From NCBI GenBank assembly GCA_021464245.1, contig JADCRB010000001.1, forward strand, positions 4,907,186 to 4,971,185: 64,000 nt of DNA, given 5' to 3'. A program made the translations under genes and the position numbers. A model generated the notes under the pieces. It made no database searches, was not told the DNA's origin, and worked only from the letters and a program-made list of their open reading frames with translations. The stretch is from Carallia brachiata. Lineage: Eukaryota; Streptophyta; Magnoliopsida; Malpighiales; Rhizophoraceae. The first letter of the stretch is position 1. Every line of letters begins with the position of its first letter. Below are positions 1 through 12,504 of the stretch, piece by piece.

Positions 1-754
1 TACGTTCCACTAAAAATTTTAAAGAAGGAGAGATAATATATGTGAAGTCTGGAACATTTAACAATAAGGAATAGAAGAGTTATAAAATGGCCTACAAATT
101 TGTAAAAAGTAAATGGGGCGAGATTCAATTTATGCACTTCAATTTGGAAGTTATATCTTTTTGCTTCTAGTTAGTTGAGTGATAATAGTATAAACAAGAA
201 ATGTTAGGCAGGCTTGGAATCATTTGAGTGATGATAGTAAAAAAAAACAAAAAAATGTTAAGGCCGGACTTTATACATTTTGATTTGGACTTAAATGTCA
301 GGTATTGGTATTTTGATTGGTCAACCACATATTCAACTGTGGGAGAAATTAATACTAAGGAATCATGTTCAAAACCCAATAATTCAAAGATATTGAAAAG
401 CATATCATTGGAGAACAGATATATTGCTGTTGTCCTTTTGCAAATGGAAAAAGAGATGGAAAAGTGCCATATGTTATTAAGAATTCAATCTCTCTTCTTG
501 GTGGAGTTCCACGAGTTCAAAATCAAGTGTGTAATTTCTTTGCATAAGCTACATTACATTTTTACCGATATGGGCTCTCCAGAAGGAAGAGTGCATGAAA
601 AGCTTGCTCTCACAACTGCTTTGAAAAGTTTAGCTACATATGTGAGATATATGGGAATATTGCATTTATCATAATAAGTAATATTTATGATTTTTTTTTG
701 TTGCTTTTCTGGTGTTGATAATATCTTCTTATTGTCTTTTTGTGACTATTGCAG
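1..754. other. Intron 1 / upstream sequence of the PPR gene
   Basis: AT-rich sequence before the first visible PPR exon. It contains open frames, but none encodes PPR-like or otherwise recognisable protein. It ends in a good splice acceptor (ctattgcag at 746-754), so it is best read as an intron whose 5' exon lies left of the window. Confidence 0.6.
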
Positions 755-3700
755 CTTTTGATTGGATGAGAGAGCATAACAAAATAAGTGCTTCATCTTA
801 TAGCAGCTATATAAAGTTTGTGGGGAAGGGCCTCAATCCTGTAAAGGTGCTGGAAATCTATAACAGCATTCCGGATGAATCCATGAAAGCTAATGTCTTC
901 ATCTGTAATTCTGTTCTAAGTTGCCTCATCAGAAATGGCAAATTTGATACCAGCATCAAATTGTTTTATGATATGAAGCGCACTGGTCTAACACCAGATG
1001 CTATTACTTACAGCACGGTATGCCAAATGTAACTCAAGTGATTTCAAATTTGTGCAAAGCAAATATCATAGGTGTGTGGTTGAGTTGCCCTGTTATTGAT
1101 GATTATCATCTTTTATGGTGCTTAGCTGCTTGCAGGTTGCATTAAAGTAAAAAAAGGGTACTTCAAAGCATTAGAACTGGTTCAAGAACTAAAATATAAT
1201 GGACTGGTGATTGATAGTGTGATGTACGGTACACTTGTGGCAATTTGTGCTTCAAATTATCAATGTGAACAAGCACAAAAATATTTTGACCAAATGAAGA
1301 ATGAAGGTCATTTGCCTAATTTATATCATTATAGCTCTTTGCTCAATGCTTATTCTTCAAGTGGAAATTACAAGAAGGCTGAGGAATTGGTACAAGACAT
1401 GAAATCTTCTGGATTAGTGCCGAATAAGGTTTGGACTTATATTTGCAGAGCCTTACACCACTATGTTTTAGTGTGTTTAATGGTGTTAAATTTACGTGTA
1501 TTTCGATTTGGTAGACATTATGGAAGAGTTTAAAATGGTAGGCCATTAGTAGCTTGCCTAGGGAAGGATATAATTAGAAATAGAAAGTCTGACCATAATA
1601 AGGCAGATGGATTGCCCTTAAATTTTTTAGTGGGTCAAATTTGCTAACCATTATAAGGCAGATCACCTACGTTGATACATCGAAATTTCGCATGATAGGA
1701 AAGTTTGGGATACTATTGTTCAATGAGAAAAACAGCAAACTCGTTGAGAAGAAATGTGAAGGTAATTTTTTTTTTTTGTCATTATATGTGCTAACTATGT
1801 CGATAATGTCAAACAATAGTTATTGATGTTTCTCCTTCACTATTGTTTTTCCTCTTTATCTCCACTTTCATTCCTTTATTCAACTTCAACTTTATCCCTG
1901 GCTATTCAACGCTTACATTATATCCATTTTCATAAGTGGCCCCGTTGCTTTAGTAATGCTTCTTTCTCTCTGTAGGAGGCTGAAAATTTTTTACTTAGTA
2001 TTTATAACTTGAGTGTCAGGTGGAGGTGGCAAAAGAGGGGGCAGTGTTGGGCATGCATAACATTCCCTTACTCCTGTTATTTCAATTTTTTTTTTCCTAA
2101 TTATGATGAGAGAAGACAGATATGAAGAAAGTGATACTTACTGGATTATTTATACGGTAGACATATAGGTGCCATCTTGCATATTAAACCCTGTTTACAT
2201 TTCGTCTGTGTTGGGTTTCAATGAATTATGGAGAAAATTAGCTGAGAATTGGTGAACATTATGGTTTGAATTTTACTGGAATATAAACTCAAAGTTGTGT
2301 ACTTTGGAGAGGGAGAATGTGTAGAGATGCTGAAACTATGTGTGAAAAGAAGATATTCTCATTCAGTTGTTTGTATAAGAGTACAAGAGGTCAATATATG
2401 CAAGTGATGAATCAAATCTAAATCATAGATTCAAGCCCTATGATCGAGTAAATGTAATTACTCACTATATTTTGCACCAGAATCAAAAGGGAAGTTGTAC
2501 TGCATTGTGGTTAATGGCTATTTTGTCCTTTTCCCTCTTTATTTCCCACTTAAAATAAAGTGTTGGTTCTGTGAAAAATTGAATATATAAGTAAGAACAG
2601 TAATACTGGATTTTGAGAGCAGAAAATGCTTGAGTTACTGCTAACTGAAAAGGTGACTTATTGTGACAAATGTAATTGAAGTGTTCCTCTCAACTAGGTT
2701 GAAAATGACACAATTAATTTTGAGTTTATGACCAACTACAGGAATTTGGTACAGCCAAGGTACCTCTGAAGTAATTTGCAGTAATTCAAGCTTTAGAATA
2801 GGCATGTCAGCATATGATATGGAATACCTCAAAACTAGAATCACGTTGTTATGTGGTTTGGGATGAAATACTGATTGAGTGCATTCTAGTCGACAAAATA
2901 ACGGTTAGCATACTGAATGGGTAGTCATTCTTCATGAAATACCAAGGTTTTCTCACTAGATCTTGTTCTTCATGCTATTTCTTTATATGCATTCTGTAAG
3001 ATTTAGATCTCAAGGCAGAAAGGATCAGTGTGCTAGGATATATGTTAACCATATATATTTACCTGCATTCATAAAATTCAGTCACTATCCTTATGCATTC
3101 TCTTTAATCCTTACCTTTTTTCTCATTTAATAATTCTTTTTCCTGAGGCTCTGCAGTCCTTTCTCCCATAGAGACTAGTGGAACTTTTTTTTTTTTTTAC
3201 TTCACATTCATCTTTCTGCTAGCAATTGAATCAAAATTGAACTTTCATGTCAACATCACTTTTATTCCATCTCATTATGAAGATGCCTGCAGGTAATGTT
3301 GACAACTTTACTAAAGGTATATGTTAGAGGAGGCATGTTTGAGAAATCCAGAGAGCTATTAGCTGAACTGGAAGCCTTGGGTTATGCAGAAAATGAGGTA
3401 AACTATTGCTACATATTATATGTATGCGTATGGACACACACACACACACGCATGAATATAGATACCAGTGTGATCGAGTTGACTTTGAGAAGTTCTTGCC
3501 GCAAATTTATACCAAGAGAATTTGGTTTACAAGTTTGGGCCAGTTTCAATAGTTTCTGGGCAGTTGATCGCCTATGGTAAAATATTTCTGCTTCTATGGA
3601 GCAAATATCAGGTATTCTTTTGATAGACAGACATTCTTGCAAAGAAAAGAACATTAACATCTGTGTTGCTTCCAATTCCAATGATGTTGGAGCATGAATC

Positions 3701-5433
3701 AATGTATATAAAAAGTATAAAAATGAAAAGTTTTCGTACTGATTTCCTCTGTAGCTCAGCAGAATTGCTCCTGCACAAGTGAAGGCAAGAAAATTTTTTT
3801 GTTGTTGTTTTGTCCTCTCCGTGCTGACTTGATACACACTGGGCTTCATCAGCCATATTGGTTCTTGCTTATTTTGCCTCTGGACTACTATAACTGGTTG
3901 CATGAAAATCTGTTTATAGATGCCCTACTGCATATTGATGGATGGCCTTGCTAAGACCGGGCATATGGGCGAGGCAAGAGCATTGTTTGATGAAATGACG
4001 AAAAAGAATATCAGATCTGGTATGTAATCTGTAAGAAATCGAACCTTCCGGAACCATTTTTATTCCACCATCTTTAACACTGCTGCAGTATAGTAGCATA
4101 TTTACATCTGAATTACAAAGATTTCATCCATCATGTGCTGAAGACAATTTGAAATGGCTTGGCATTTACCCTTTCCATTAAGCTTTCTAATTGTTTTTCT
4201 ACACATTGGTTATGTTCATTTTATGTATTTGATTTTTATGTGAGAGCAAGGTATATCATATTCATCTATGCTGTCGCGAAGATATAATTTTTAGTGATAT
4301 CTTCAATGAATATAATTTAGTTTGTTCTCTGTTGCAGATGGTTATTCCCACAGTATTATGATTTCAGCTTTTTGCCGAAGTGGACTTCTAGAAGAGGCAA
4401 AGCAGTTGGCCAGGGAATTTGAAGCCAAGTATGACAAATATGACTTGGTAATATTGAACACAATGCTTTGTGCCTACTGCAGAGCAGGAGAAATGGAGAG
4501 CGTAATGCAAATGATGAAGAAGATGGATGACTCTGCAATCAGTCCTGATTATACAACTTTTCATATATTAATTAAGTATTTCTGCAAGGAGAAATTATAT
4601 CTGCTTGCTTACAAAACAATGCAGGATATGCATAGGAAAGGCCACCAACCAGCGGAGGTAGCTCGCTTTACTTTGAATTTTCTTAGAAATACTCTTTTAT
4701 CACTTTCTTTATATTGGCTCAACTGTCACTTGATTTTCTTTCATGTCTCTGCTCTTTTGACTTTTGGTAGTCTGAGAGTAGGATTATCACATACATCTTT
4801 TCTGCGATTGGGGAAGAATTCTGTCTGTTTCATGTAGACTGATATCTGAATAAAATCCTTTGATCATTTTAATTGGCATTTGCTAATGATATTGGTTATT
4901 CAAATCTACCAAGCTTGTTCTTTCCTTTTAAAACAAAATAATTTTATCTCAAACAATAATTAACTATATACAGAACATACATAAATACAAACACTATCTA
5001 AAATATCGAAAGGCTTTCACCATCATGGGTATTTTAACAAAAGTGCAGTGATTGATTGGCTCAATCTAGTCTAGGGAGTAGGAAGGACATTTCTAGACTT
5101 GTGGTTACTAGAGAAATCAGCAAAATTCAAAATTTTTCTGCAAGCTAGTGAAACGTGCTTATTTCATAGCAGAAAAACCTGCAACATGTAAACTGCCCCA
5201 TGGCACCAAAATCCCTAGAGTGAAAAGTTCGCTTAACATCACCAAGCCTTGGGAGTTTCAACTGGTCACCAATAAAGAGTGAAGATGAAATCTGCCAAAA
5301 TTCAAAAAGTAATCGCCTTGATTTGGAGTCGGTTGGCAGTTGCAGAAATATCATACCTCTTTAATTTGATTCAGGGTGCCTTGTTTCTTATTTCTTCGTT
5401 GCAATCATTCTCCACTACATTGAGAAGCAAACA

Positions 5434-5464
<31 letters not shown>

Positions 5465-7196
5465 CCTTTATCCTATGCTTAAAGTTAAGTTCAGGATTAA
5501 ATTAGAATGAATAGGACCATGGAGAAGAAAGTAATTAAGTTGGAACTTCTAGGTTCAGGTACTAAAAGAACTTTCTCAAGCAACAGTATTATTAAATTTT
5601 TTTAAGTTTATATTCATCCAGCCATGGCCATTTTTCCCACTGTTATTGTTGACCAAACCTGTGGTTAACTTATTTCTATCACTAACAAGGCTCATCTGGC
5701 TTACACTTGGGAAGGTACACGGTAAAGTCCGTTCACCATGACTAAATTAAATTTAGAAATTAAATTGAGGGAGTGGTAAAGTTATTTTAAAACAGCTGCT
5801 ATAAGTTTGATTTCTGAATGGTGGCTGAAACTTGTTATTTGACGTACTGGTCATGGTTTTTCCTTTGATACTTCTTGACTTCTGATTGTATGTTGCAGGA
5901 ACTCTGCTCTACTTTGATTTTCCATCTTGGTAAAAGAAAAGCCTATCCAGAAGCATTTAGTGTTTACAGCATGTTGAAATATTGCAAGAGAACAATGTGC
6001 AAAGCCCTTCATGAGAAGATTCTGCACATTCTTATAGCTGGAAATCTTCTTAAAGATGCTTATGTTGTTATTAAGGTGAAATATCTGCTCCACTAACTAG
6101 ATGCATTCTCCCATCTAGTGATTAGCTGTTCTGCTAAAGTTATTTTTTTCAGGACAATGTGGAATCAATCTCTCGACCTGTCATAAAGAAGTTTGCGAAT
6201 GCGTTTGTGACATTGGGCAATATTAACATGGTAAATGATGTTTTGAAGTTTCTTCATATTTCTGGGCTTAAGATTGATCAGGTAAGCAATAATCAGCTTA
6301 GATGAATAGGGACTTATTAAATTATCGCTGCATTTTGATTGATTGACAAACTTGCATTGGAATTGGAGTAGACTTCTTTTTCAACAGTAGCATGATCTCG
6401 TGGTGCATGTTTGGAATCCAGTCAAGTCCTGGGCATAAGTATATTGCTTTCAGATTTGGATTGTTATCCAAAAAGTATTGACAATACGTGCATTTTATTA
6501 TAGACATGTGTAACAAAAAAGGGATGAAAAATACATTCTTTCTTGGTTGACAGTTAACACCCAACTGGTCTTGGTTGAAATGGAAAAATAAAATGATGGA
6601 AGAATGAAAAAGGAGAAAATGAGCAAAAGGCCTGTTATTTGATGAAAAAGGGCTTTTGTACGATTTTTTATTTTTTGTTGTTATATAAGAGGTCTCGGGG
6701 CCTTATGTTAATTACTAATCCAAGTCTCATTGATGTCCCTTCTAGGAGCATGTTGCATTCTAAAGCTAGTACAACTTTAGGATAATCAAATGACAGATTC
6801 TTCTACCATGGAAGAATCCATATTTCAGTGCTTGAACTTTGAAGTTTTGTAGACTTTTATTTGTTTATTCAATTTCATGGTATGTTTGAACCTTTTTTCC
6901 CCAAATACAGCCTTTCTATAGATATGATCAGTACGTATAATCCTTGTTTTACCCAGGGACTATTTCAAATGGTCATATCACGCTATATTGAGCAGCCTGA
7001 GAAGAAGGATTTACTTCTGAAATTGCTAGAATGGATGACTGGACAAGGATATGTTGTTGATTCATCAACAAGAAACCTGATCCTTAGAAACTCTCACCTT
7101 TTTGGCCGGCAGCTTATTGCAGAGATCTTGTCTAAGCAGCACGCGATGTCAAAAGTCTCGAAATCTCATTGGACAATTAGCACATGCAAAATTTGA
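755..7196 (+). CDS. PPR protein, At1g10910 (EMB3103)-like, 5' exon missing
   Basis: P-class pentatricopeptide repeat protein, predicted to bind organellar RNA; the Arabidopsis homologue is annotated as chloroplast-targeted. Eight exons join in frame with GT-AG borders: 755-1017, 1126-1428, 3293-3397, 3920-4019, 4338-4657, 5899-6075, 6153-6281 and 6957-7196 (TGA at 7194). They encode about 545 residues of repeated ~35-residue PPR units, with typical pieces such as SYSSYIKFVG, ICNSVLSCLI, YHYSSLLNAYS, LNTMLCAYCRAGEME and STRNLILRNSHLFG. From memory these match At1g10910 almost block for block, including the C-terminal non-PPR part. Exon 1 (transit peptide and first ~120 residues) is not in the window; 1-754 is read as intron sequence ending in ctattgcag. 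Exon 3 is chosen to start at 1126 because it gives LLAGCIKVKKGY. No stop or frameshift is seen, so the gene looks functional. Confidence 0.92.
5439..5464. repeat. (AG)n microsatellite in PPR intron
   Basis: About 13 AG units inside the intron between PPR exons 4338-4657 and 5899-6075. A shorter (AC)n tract lies at about 3436-3449 in another intron of the same gene. Confidence 0.9.
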
Positions 7197-10100
7197 AATT
7201 GAGAGACAGGTAAAAAATTAGAAAATTCTGATCCTTTCACGTGGAAATCACATATTCACTCTTGCAGTGTATGTTTCAATGTCATTTTCTGGCTGTTACC
7301 TTGTTTTTTAGTTTTTATTCTTTTTGTGTTTTGTTTATTCTTTCCCTTCACAATTTGCTTAGGTCTCGCTTGATGGAGGTTAAAAGATTTGGCGCATAAT
7401 AAATCCATGTGATATGTTGTAAATTTATAAAATTAGTTTATTTCAATATTTTGTACATGTGCATTACAAGTATGAGACATATGAATCGCAATTTTTTCTA
7501 GTAAAACTGAAATTCAACTAATATTTTGGAATGAATGAAAACATGCACTACCATATTAGATGTTGAAGCATAAATTTAAAAAGAGATTTTTAAGAGAAAT
7601 TATGCAGTAGACAGACAAGAAACCACTAAAAGAATAAAGAATTTATAAGAGAAATCAAAGATATAGTCTTAATGTCATTGGGACCTATGAAATACAACTT
7701 CTTGAATTAAAAATTATGTAGCATCATTCTATATTTAATTAATAGACTTTGGATGCTAATATTGTAAATATTGAATTTCAACCAATAACTTTTCGTTCAT
7801 TCAACTAATTTCGTCTCTTTTTATTGTTATATATCTAAGCATTGTTTAGACATAGATGAATTATAATATTATTCAAAATAATTGGTATGACTTTTTATTT
7901 GTTTTTAAAAATTGTATGATTGTTGACCAAAAAAAAATTGTATGATTATTAGCTATTAATATAATTTTAAAAGATGATTTGCACTATAAGCCTACTTATG
8001 TAAGCAATAAACTTGAGTAGTAATCCTTTTTTGTGTTACAGTTTTAAAATAAGAAAGCTGGGATAGTGGGGAATTTAAGTTTAGTGTGAGGCGATATTAA
8101 TTTGTATCCAATAAAAGGTTGTTATCCAAAAAATTAAGAAGATTATCTTAGTCCATAAACCTAAATTGATAAATATTTCCAAAATTGATTTGGACTTCAA
8201 TATTATGTACTATCCAATGAAAATCTGCCGCCTAAAAATTATAACAAGGACTAAATTTCATGCGACTATTAGTGTCATGTTTCTTCCAACAAAAAGTTGC
8301 CAGTTAATAATGTAATAATTATCAAAATTTTAGTAAGGATATTTGAGTCAATGAACTCTTAAAAAGGTTGAGTAAAATAGTAAGAGAAGTTTGTGAACCA
8401 TTGGTGGGAATTTCGCCCGCATCCAATCCCCCATTCTTGTTCACCTTGGATGATCGTGTTGGGTGAATTGTGACCTCGTGCGATCATGTCGGGTGAGCAA
8501 CAGCCACTTCGTCACAATACTAACTTATGGGCTAACGGGTCACACTTTGGCCAAGTATCCTACAAAGAGACTCCCGAGAGCAAGAATATATATATATGGC
8601 TTATAATCTTTTTTAACATCAAATTGCATAAAGAATTAGAACTGATTATCAATCAATTTGGATTATTAAGCAAATTGTTCTTCTGATTCCGCATGAATAA
8701 TGGCTATGCATGGTTTTTCTTGTTGCTCAAAATAAATTGGTGCAAATGAGTTTTCACGTGATGAAGCTGTAATGCTGGTGGAAGTTACCCCATCGTGGCC
8801 TGGATATTTTCAAATTCAGGTCATGGAAATGACATTTGCACCAAAGTAGGTGGAAGACTGCACATATTTGACCCATGCTAGACCTCACAATGTTGGAGCA
8901 TTGTGACATCAATGCAAGGATACGCACGTGTATTAGCTGACCAAATCACAATGAATGCTTGATGCTAAATTGGTGGTCTGGGTGGCTCCTCTGCATCCTT
9001 TTTTTTGGTTTATGCCCTTACTTTTGAGCCAATGTTCTAACTTTTGTGTTTGATGCACATGCACTAGTAAATTGCTTAATCAATTATCTATTGCAGGGTT
9101 CAGATTTGTTTCAATCTCAATCCCATACTATGTTCTTCAAAGTCTATGCTGGACTGTAGTACTTGGTCAGTGTGAAAGGAATTTGGCCAGCTATTGCATA
9201 TCAGTAAAACATAGTAAGTGTCTCTCTCCACCCCCCAACACCCCACACCCCACCCCAAAAAACCCCCAAAACAAAATTCTTCTTGGGGTATTGTGTAATG
9301 ATGCAGGCATTATTACGCCTACCGTTCCTGGTTATTTGCACTATAGGCGTTGAATTTGTGATTTACCTCACATGCTTGGGGTTTCAAGTTGCACTCTAAG
9401 ACCTTGTGTTTCTCAATTTTAACAATTGAGATCCTCCGTCAGGATGTTGTGCCTGTCCTTCCAAATTAAAGTGGTTCTGGTTTGCTAGGAGCATTGAAGC
9501 CATTGTTTGTCTATAAGGTTTATCAATGTAGGATCTAACTTGAATCTGAGGTCATTAGAGGGTTACTCCGAGACTTGTTATGTGATATTTCTTCAATGCT
9601 CCCAGCAAAACAGGGACAGAATTCTGATGGACGGGTTTCAATTGCTAAATTTGGAAACAAAGGAGAGTGAAGTTGGAATTACAAGGGGGTGGCATGCAAA
9701 GAGGTAAACCACAATTGGGGTTTATTGCATTCATTCTTGGTTATTTTCATTGACTTGGACCATAGAGAGGTGCAATCTTTATGACTAGTGTGCCTGTTTT
9801 ACCCACGAAAGAATCCACACAGGTACCAGTGTTGAGGGCTTAGCTTTGTTGTTTTTTCAAGCTACTGTATTGACTAGTGAGCATGCACATAGATCCTGCT
9901 GCAGTTGTGATACACGCTGATCCAGTCTATACATTATTACTAGGAGTGCAGAATGTCACATGTGGGGGTTTGCCAAACCCACTTCTTTTGTTCTGTCTTC
10001 TGCATGATTATTAAGGGGATGCAAGTTGTATGGTTGCTCGGCTAAGAGTAGATGCAGGATGTCTTCTATTCTTTTCTTTTCCATTATCTTGGTTCTTTCC

Positions 10101-11028
10101 ATGACTGCAAGATTCACGGTGACCCTTGTTGAAATGAGGGCATACTTTGTTTCTTCTGTTATTCTCTTTCTGTTGGTTTTATATGAGAATTGATTTCTGC
10201 CTCTTTCCTGTCAGAAACTGTTGCACAGGGGAGACACTTTGTGTTGGGAAGGAGTAAGCACTTTGTGGCCATGATATGTGAAATTGAAAAGCTGAATCTA
10301 AGGACCATGGACAAAAGAACCTTGAACGAATAAAGTGGACAGAGATAAGATATATAGAATTGCATTTCTCATTGAATTTTGTACAATATGTACAAAGGAC
10401 GATGATGAAGTAATCCTTCTGCGGTGTGGGGATCTCATTTTTCACGATGCCACTGCTTCTGTTGCTGTGGATTTCAATAATTGCTGGTATGGCAGAAGGG
10501 ATATGGACTTGCGAGTGAGACTTTGTTCTGCCAAGGAACTCGTGAGACTTTCTGCCAAGGAAGCAAACGTTTTCTGCATCCAGATGTTGAGTTATGTGGA
10601 GTTGTACAAATATAATATTTAATTGAGTATCCATTGGATCAGCTGGTAGAATTAAGTGATTAGTGTTCACTAATGAGAACTAATAGCTTAGTATTACGCA
10701 TCTGCTTGCTTGTAATATAAGGCTATTCTTTTTATTCGTCGGGTGTTCATTCACATATGTTACGCCATTGTTTTTGTGCATCAGTGTGGTTGATTTAACT
10801 ATGAGCGGCTATGAAACGATGAAGACTCGTTTCAGCTTCTGGGAGTTTAAGGCCTCCCAAAAGTTGGAAATACTCTTTAGCCTCAAAAACCAAAAACCGA
10901 AAAAGGCTTTCTGGGAATTGTTGCCTTGCCGTGACTAGTTTAAAACTTCTCTCAATAAAAATAGGAAAAAAAAAAAAAAACAAGGTTTAATAGTTCCTTC
11001 TTCGTAGCACATATAATGTTGTTCATCT
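7197..11028. other. Intergenic spacer, 3' side of PPR gene and KCS gene
   Basis: No convincing gene. 7200-8400 is AT-rich. 8400-10800 is less AT-rich with short open frames, none recognisable. A C-rich tract at about 9229-9271 (runs of C4-C6 separated by A) could form G-quadruplex on the opposite strand. Part of 7197 onward must be the PPR 3' UTR, but I cannot see its end. The PPR gene (+) and KCS gene (-) converge on this spacer. Confidence 0.6.
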
Positions 11029-12390
11029 TCATGACATATTTGCCGTTTTTACAGGATACAAATGAATTCTGTCGGACCAAGCATTTCTGTCATCTGGGTG
11101 GATATCTGAAATGGATTTCCAAACTGCACTATTGCACTTAAAGCCACTTCCAAAAGAAATTTGCCAGATGAGGTCTCCCTTCTTCACCTTCCCCTTCGCT
11201 TCAAGGTAAGAAAGCTCATACCAAACTGAAGAGGAAGAGGTGTTACCAAATCTATATAGTGTCATCCGTGAAGCTTCTCCATCTTCCTCTTCGAGCTTTA
11301 AATTTTTCGTAATAGCATCAATGATAGCCCTTCCACCAGCATGTATACAGAAATGCTTAAAAGCCTTTTTGAATTTTGGAACGTACATTTCCTTTTGTCT
11401 TTCTCCTGTTGCCATAAGCCGTCCTTTCCTGGAAATCAAAGACCACAGATATCGGAGCTGCTCAAGGAATGGCAAAACAAGTGGCCCCAACTCAGATACA
11501 TTGGTCCTTAAGCCATTGCCTGCTACATGTAAAAGGGCCCTTGATAAAGAGACCCCAACCTTGCCATCTTCATCTGATTGTTGATAGACAGAAAAGTAAG
11601 ATTCGTCATCAAATCCCATGTGGGTTCGGACAAGATGTTGAAGCTTATAGTTGGCTATCTGTTTGTGCTGCCTCTTGTTCGATAGCAGAATAGCAGCTCC
11701 ACCCATGCGAAATATAGTGTTGGCAACAAGCATGGACTTAGTTTGACCCGTGTAACCACTAGGAGTTACAGCTTCCATGCTCAGTACCAAGGCCAGTGAG
11801 TTGCTGTGAACCATGAAGAGCTCTTTGGCCAAGCTTATGGCCAACAGTCCGGCACTGCAGCCCATTCCGCTTAGGTTGATGCTCTTAACGTTGCTCCGGA
11901 ATCCAAATTTGTTTATAATCATTGCTGTGACGGATGGGGTTGGACAGAACAGACTACAGTTGCATATCAGAATATCAATGCTATGAGGGTCTATTTTGTG
12001 CTTGGAAAGAAGATGTTTGACAAGTGTGAAGAGGACTAGCTCAACTTCTTCTCCGGCTTTGTTCATAGTAGTATGAGGTGGTATTTGGTGCAATCCAGCA
12101 GGCATGCAGGCTTCATCTCCAATGCCTGATCTTTCCAAAACCCTTTCTTTGAAATCAATGCTCTCTGTGTTAAAGAAACCAGATAGCTCGAAATGTTCCG
12201 CGATCATGGCCTTTGGGGCTCGCAAGGCATCTGATGGGGCATAGCAGATGAAGTCTATGAGGTACACACCATTGGATAGTTTGGATCTGATGAAACCAAT
12301 TATTATATACAACAATGCCAGTATTAGACTAGAAGCCACCACAAAATGGAAAAAAGAGAAGGTGGGTGAGCTTGGAAGGGAGAAAAGCAT
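11029..12390 (-). CDS. 3-ketoacyl-CoA synthase (very-long-chain fatty acid elongase)
   Basis: Condensing enzyme of the ER fatty-acid elongase: joins malonyl-CoA to a long acyl-CoA, the first step of very-long-chain fatty acid synthesis for waxes, suberin and sphingolipids. Single exon of 453 residues. One hydrophobic N-terminal segment (about residues 10-35) is followed by the FAE1/type III PKS-like condensing domain and the C-terminal ACP-synthase III-like part. The catalytic triad is present: Cys178 (SGMGCSAG), His350 (HFCIHAGGR) and Asn383 (FGNTSSSS). It is shorter than the ~490-520 residues of typical members and resembles the short clade with KCS12/15/19, but the exact subfamily cannot be assigned by eye. 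One odd residue is Tyr380, where most members have His just before RFGNTSSSS. Frame intact; probably functional. Confidence 0.93.
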   Translation of the reverse strand: MLFSLPSSPTFSFFHFVVASSLILALLYIIIGFIRSKLSNGVYLIDFICYAPSDALRAPKAMIAEHFELSGFFNTESIDFKERVLERSGIGDEACMPAGLHQIPPHTTMNKAGEEVELVLFTLVKHLLSKHKIDPHSIDILICNCSLFCPTPSVTAMIINKFGFRSNVKSINLSGMGCSAGLLAISLAKELFMVHSNSLALVLSMEAVTPSGYTGQTKSMLVANTIFRMGGAAILLSNKRQHKQIANYKLQHLVRTHMGFDDESYFSVYQQSDEDGKVGVSLSRALLHVAGNGLRTNVSELGPLVLPFLEQLRYLWSLISRKGRLMATGERQKEMYVPKFKKAFKHFCIHAGGRAIIDAITKNLKLEEEDGEASRMTLYRFGNTSSSSVWYELSYLEAKGKVKKGDLIWQISFGSGFKCNSAVWKSISDIHPDDRNAWSDRIHLYPVKTANMS

Positions 12391-12485
12391 TCTTTAATTT
12401 CTGTTGATATGAGTATTGGAAAAGTCACAGGCTGCAGCAGTCTGATGGTTTCTGCTCCTGCAACGTAGTGCAACAGCCACAAAGT

Positions 12486-12504
12486 CTAATATATATCGAT
12501 GCCA
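12486..12504 (-). promoter_or_regulatory. Candidate TATA box of the KCS gene
   Basis: A TATATATTA element on the - strand lies about 100 bp upstream of the KCS start codon (12390), a normal distance for a plant core promoter. Position only; no other support. Confidence 0.4.

Noticed and set aside
228..674. 148-codon open frame before the first visible PPR exon
   Set aside because: Residues do not resemble the expected PPR N-terminus, and no splice arrangement joins it in frame to exon 755; treated as intron.
8486..10622. Several open frames of 60-160 codons on both strands between the PPR and KCS genes
   Set aside because: No family resemblance, no codon pattern and no splice structure that would connect them.
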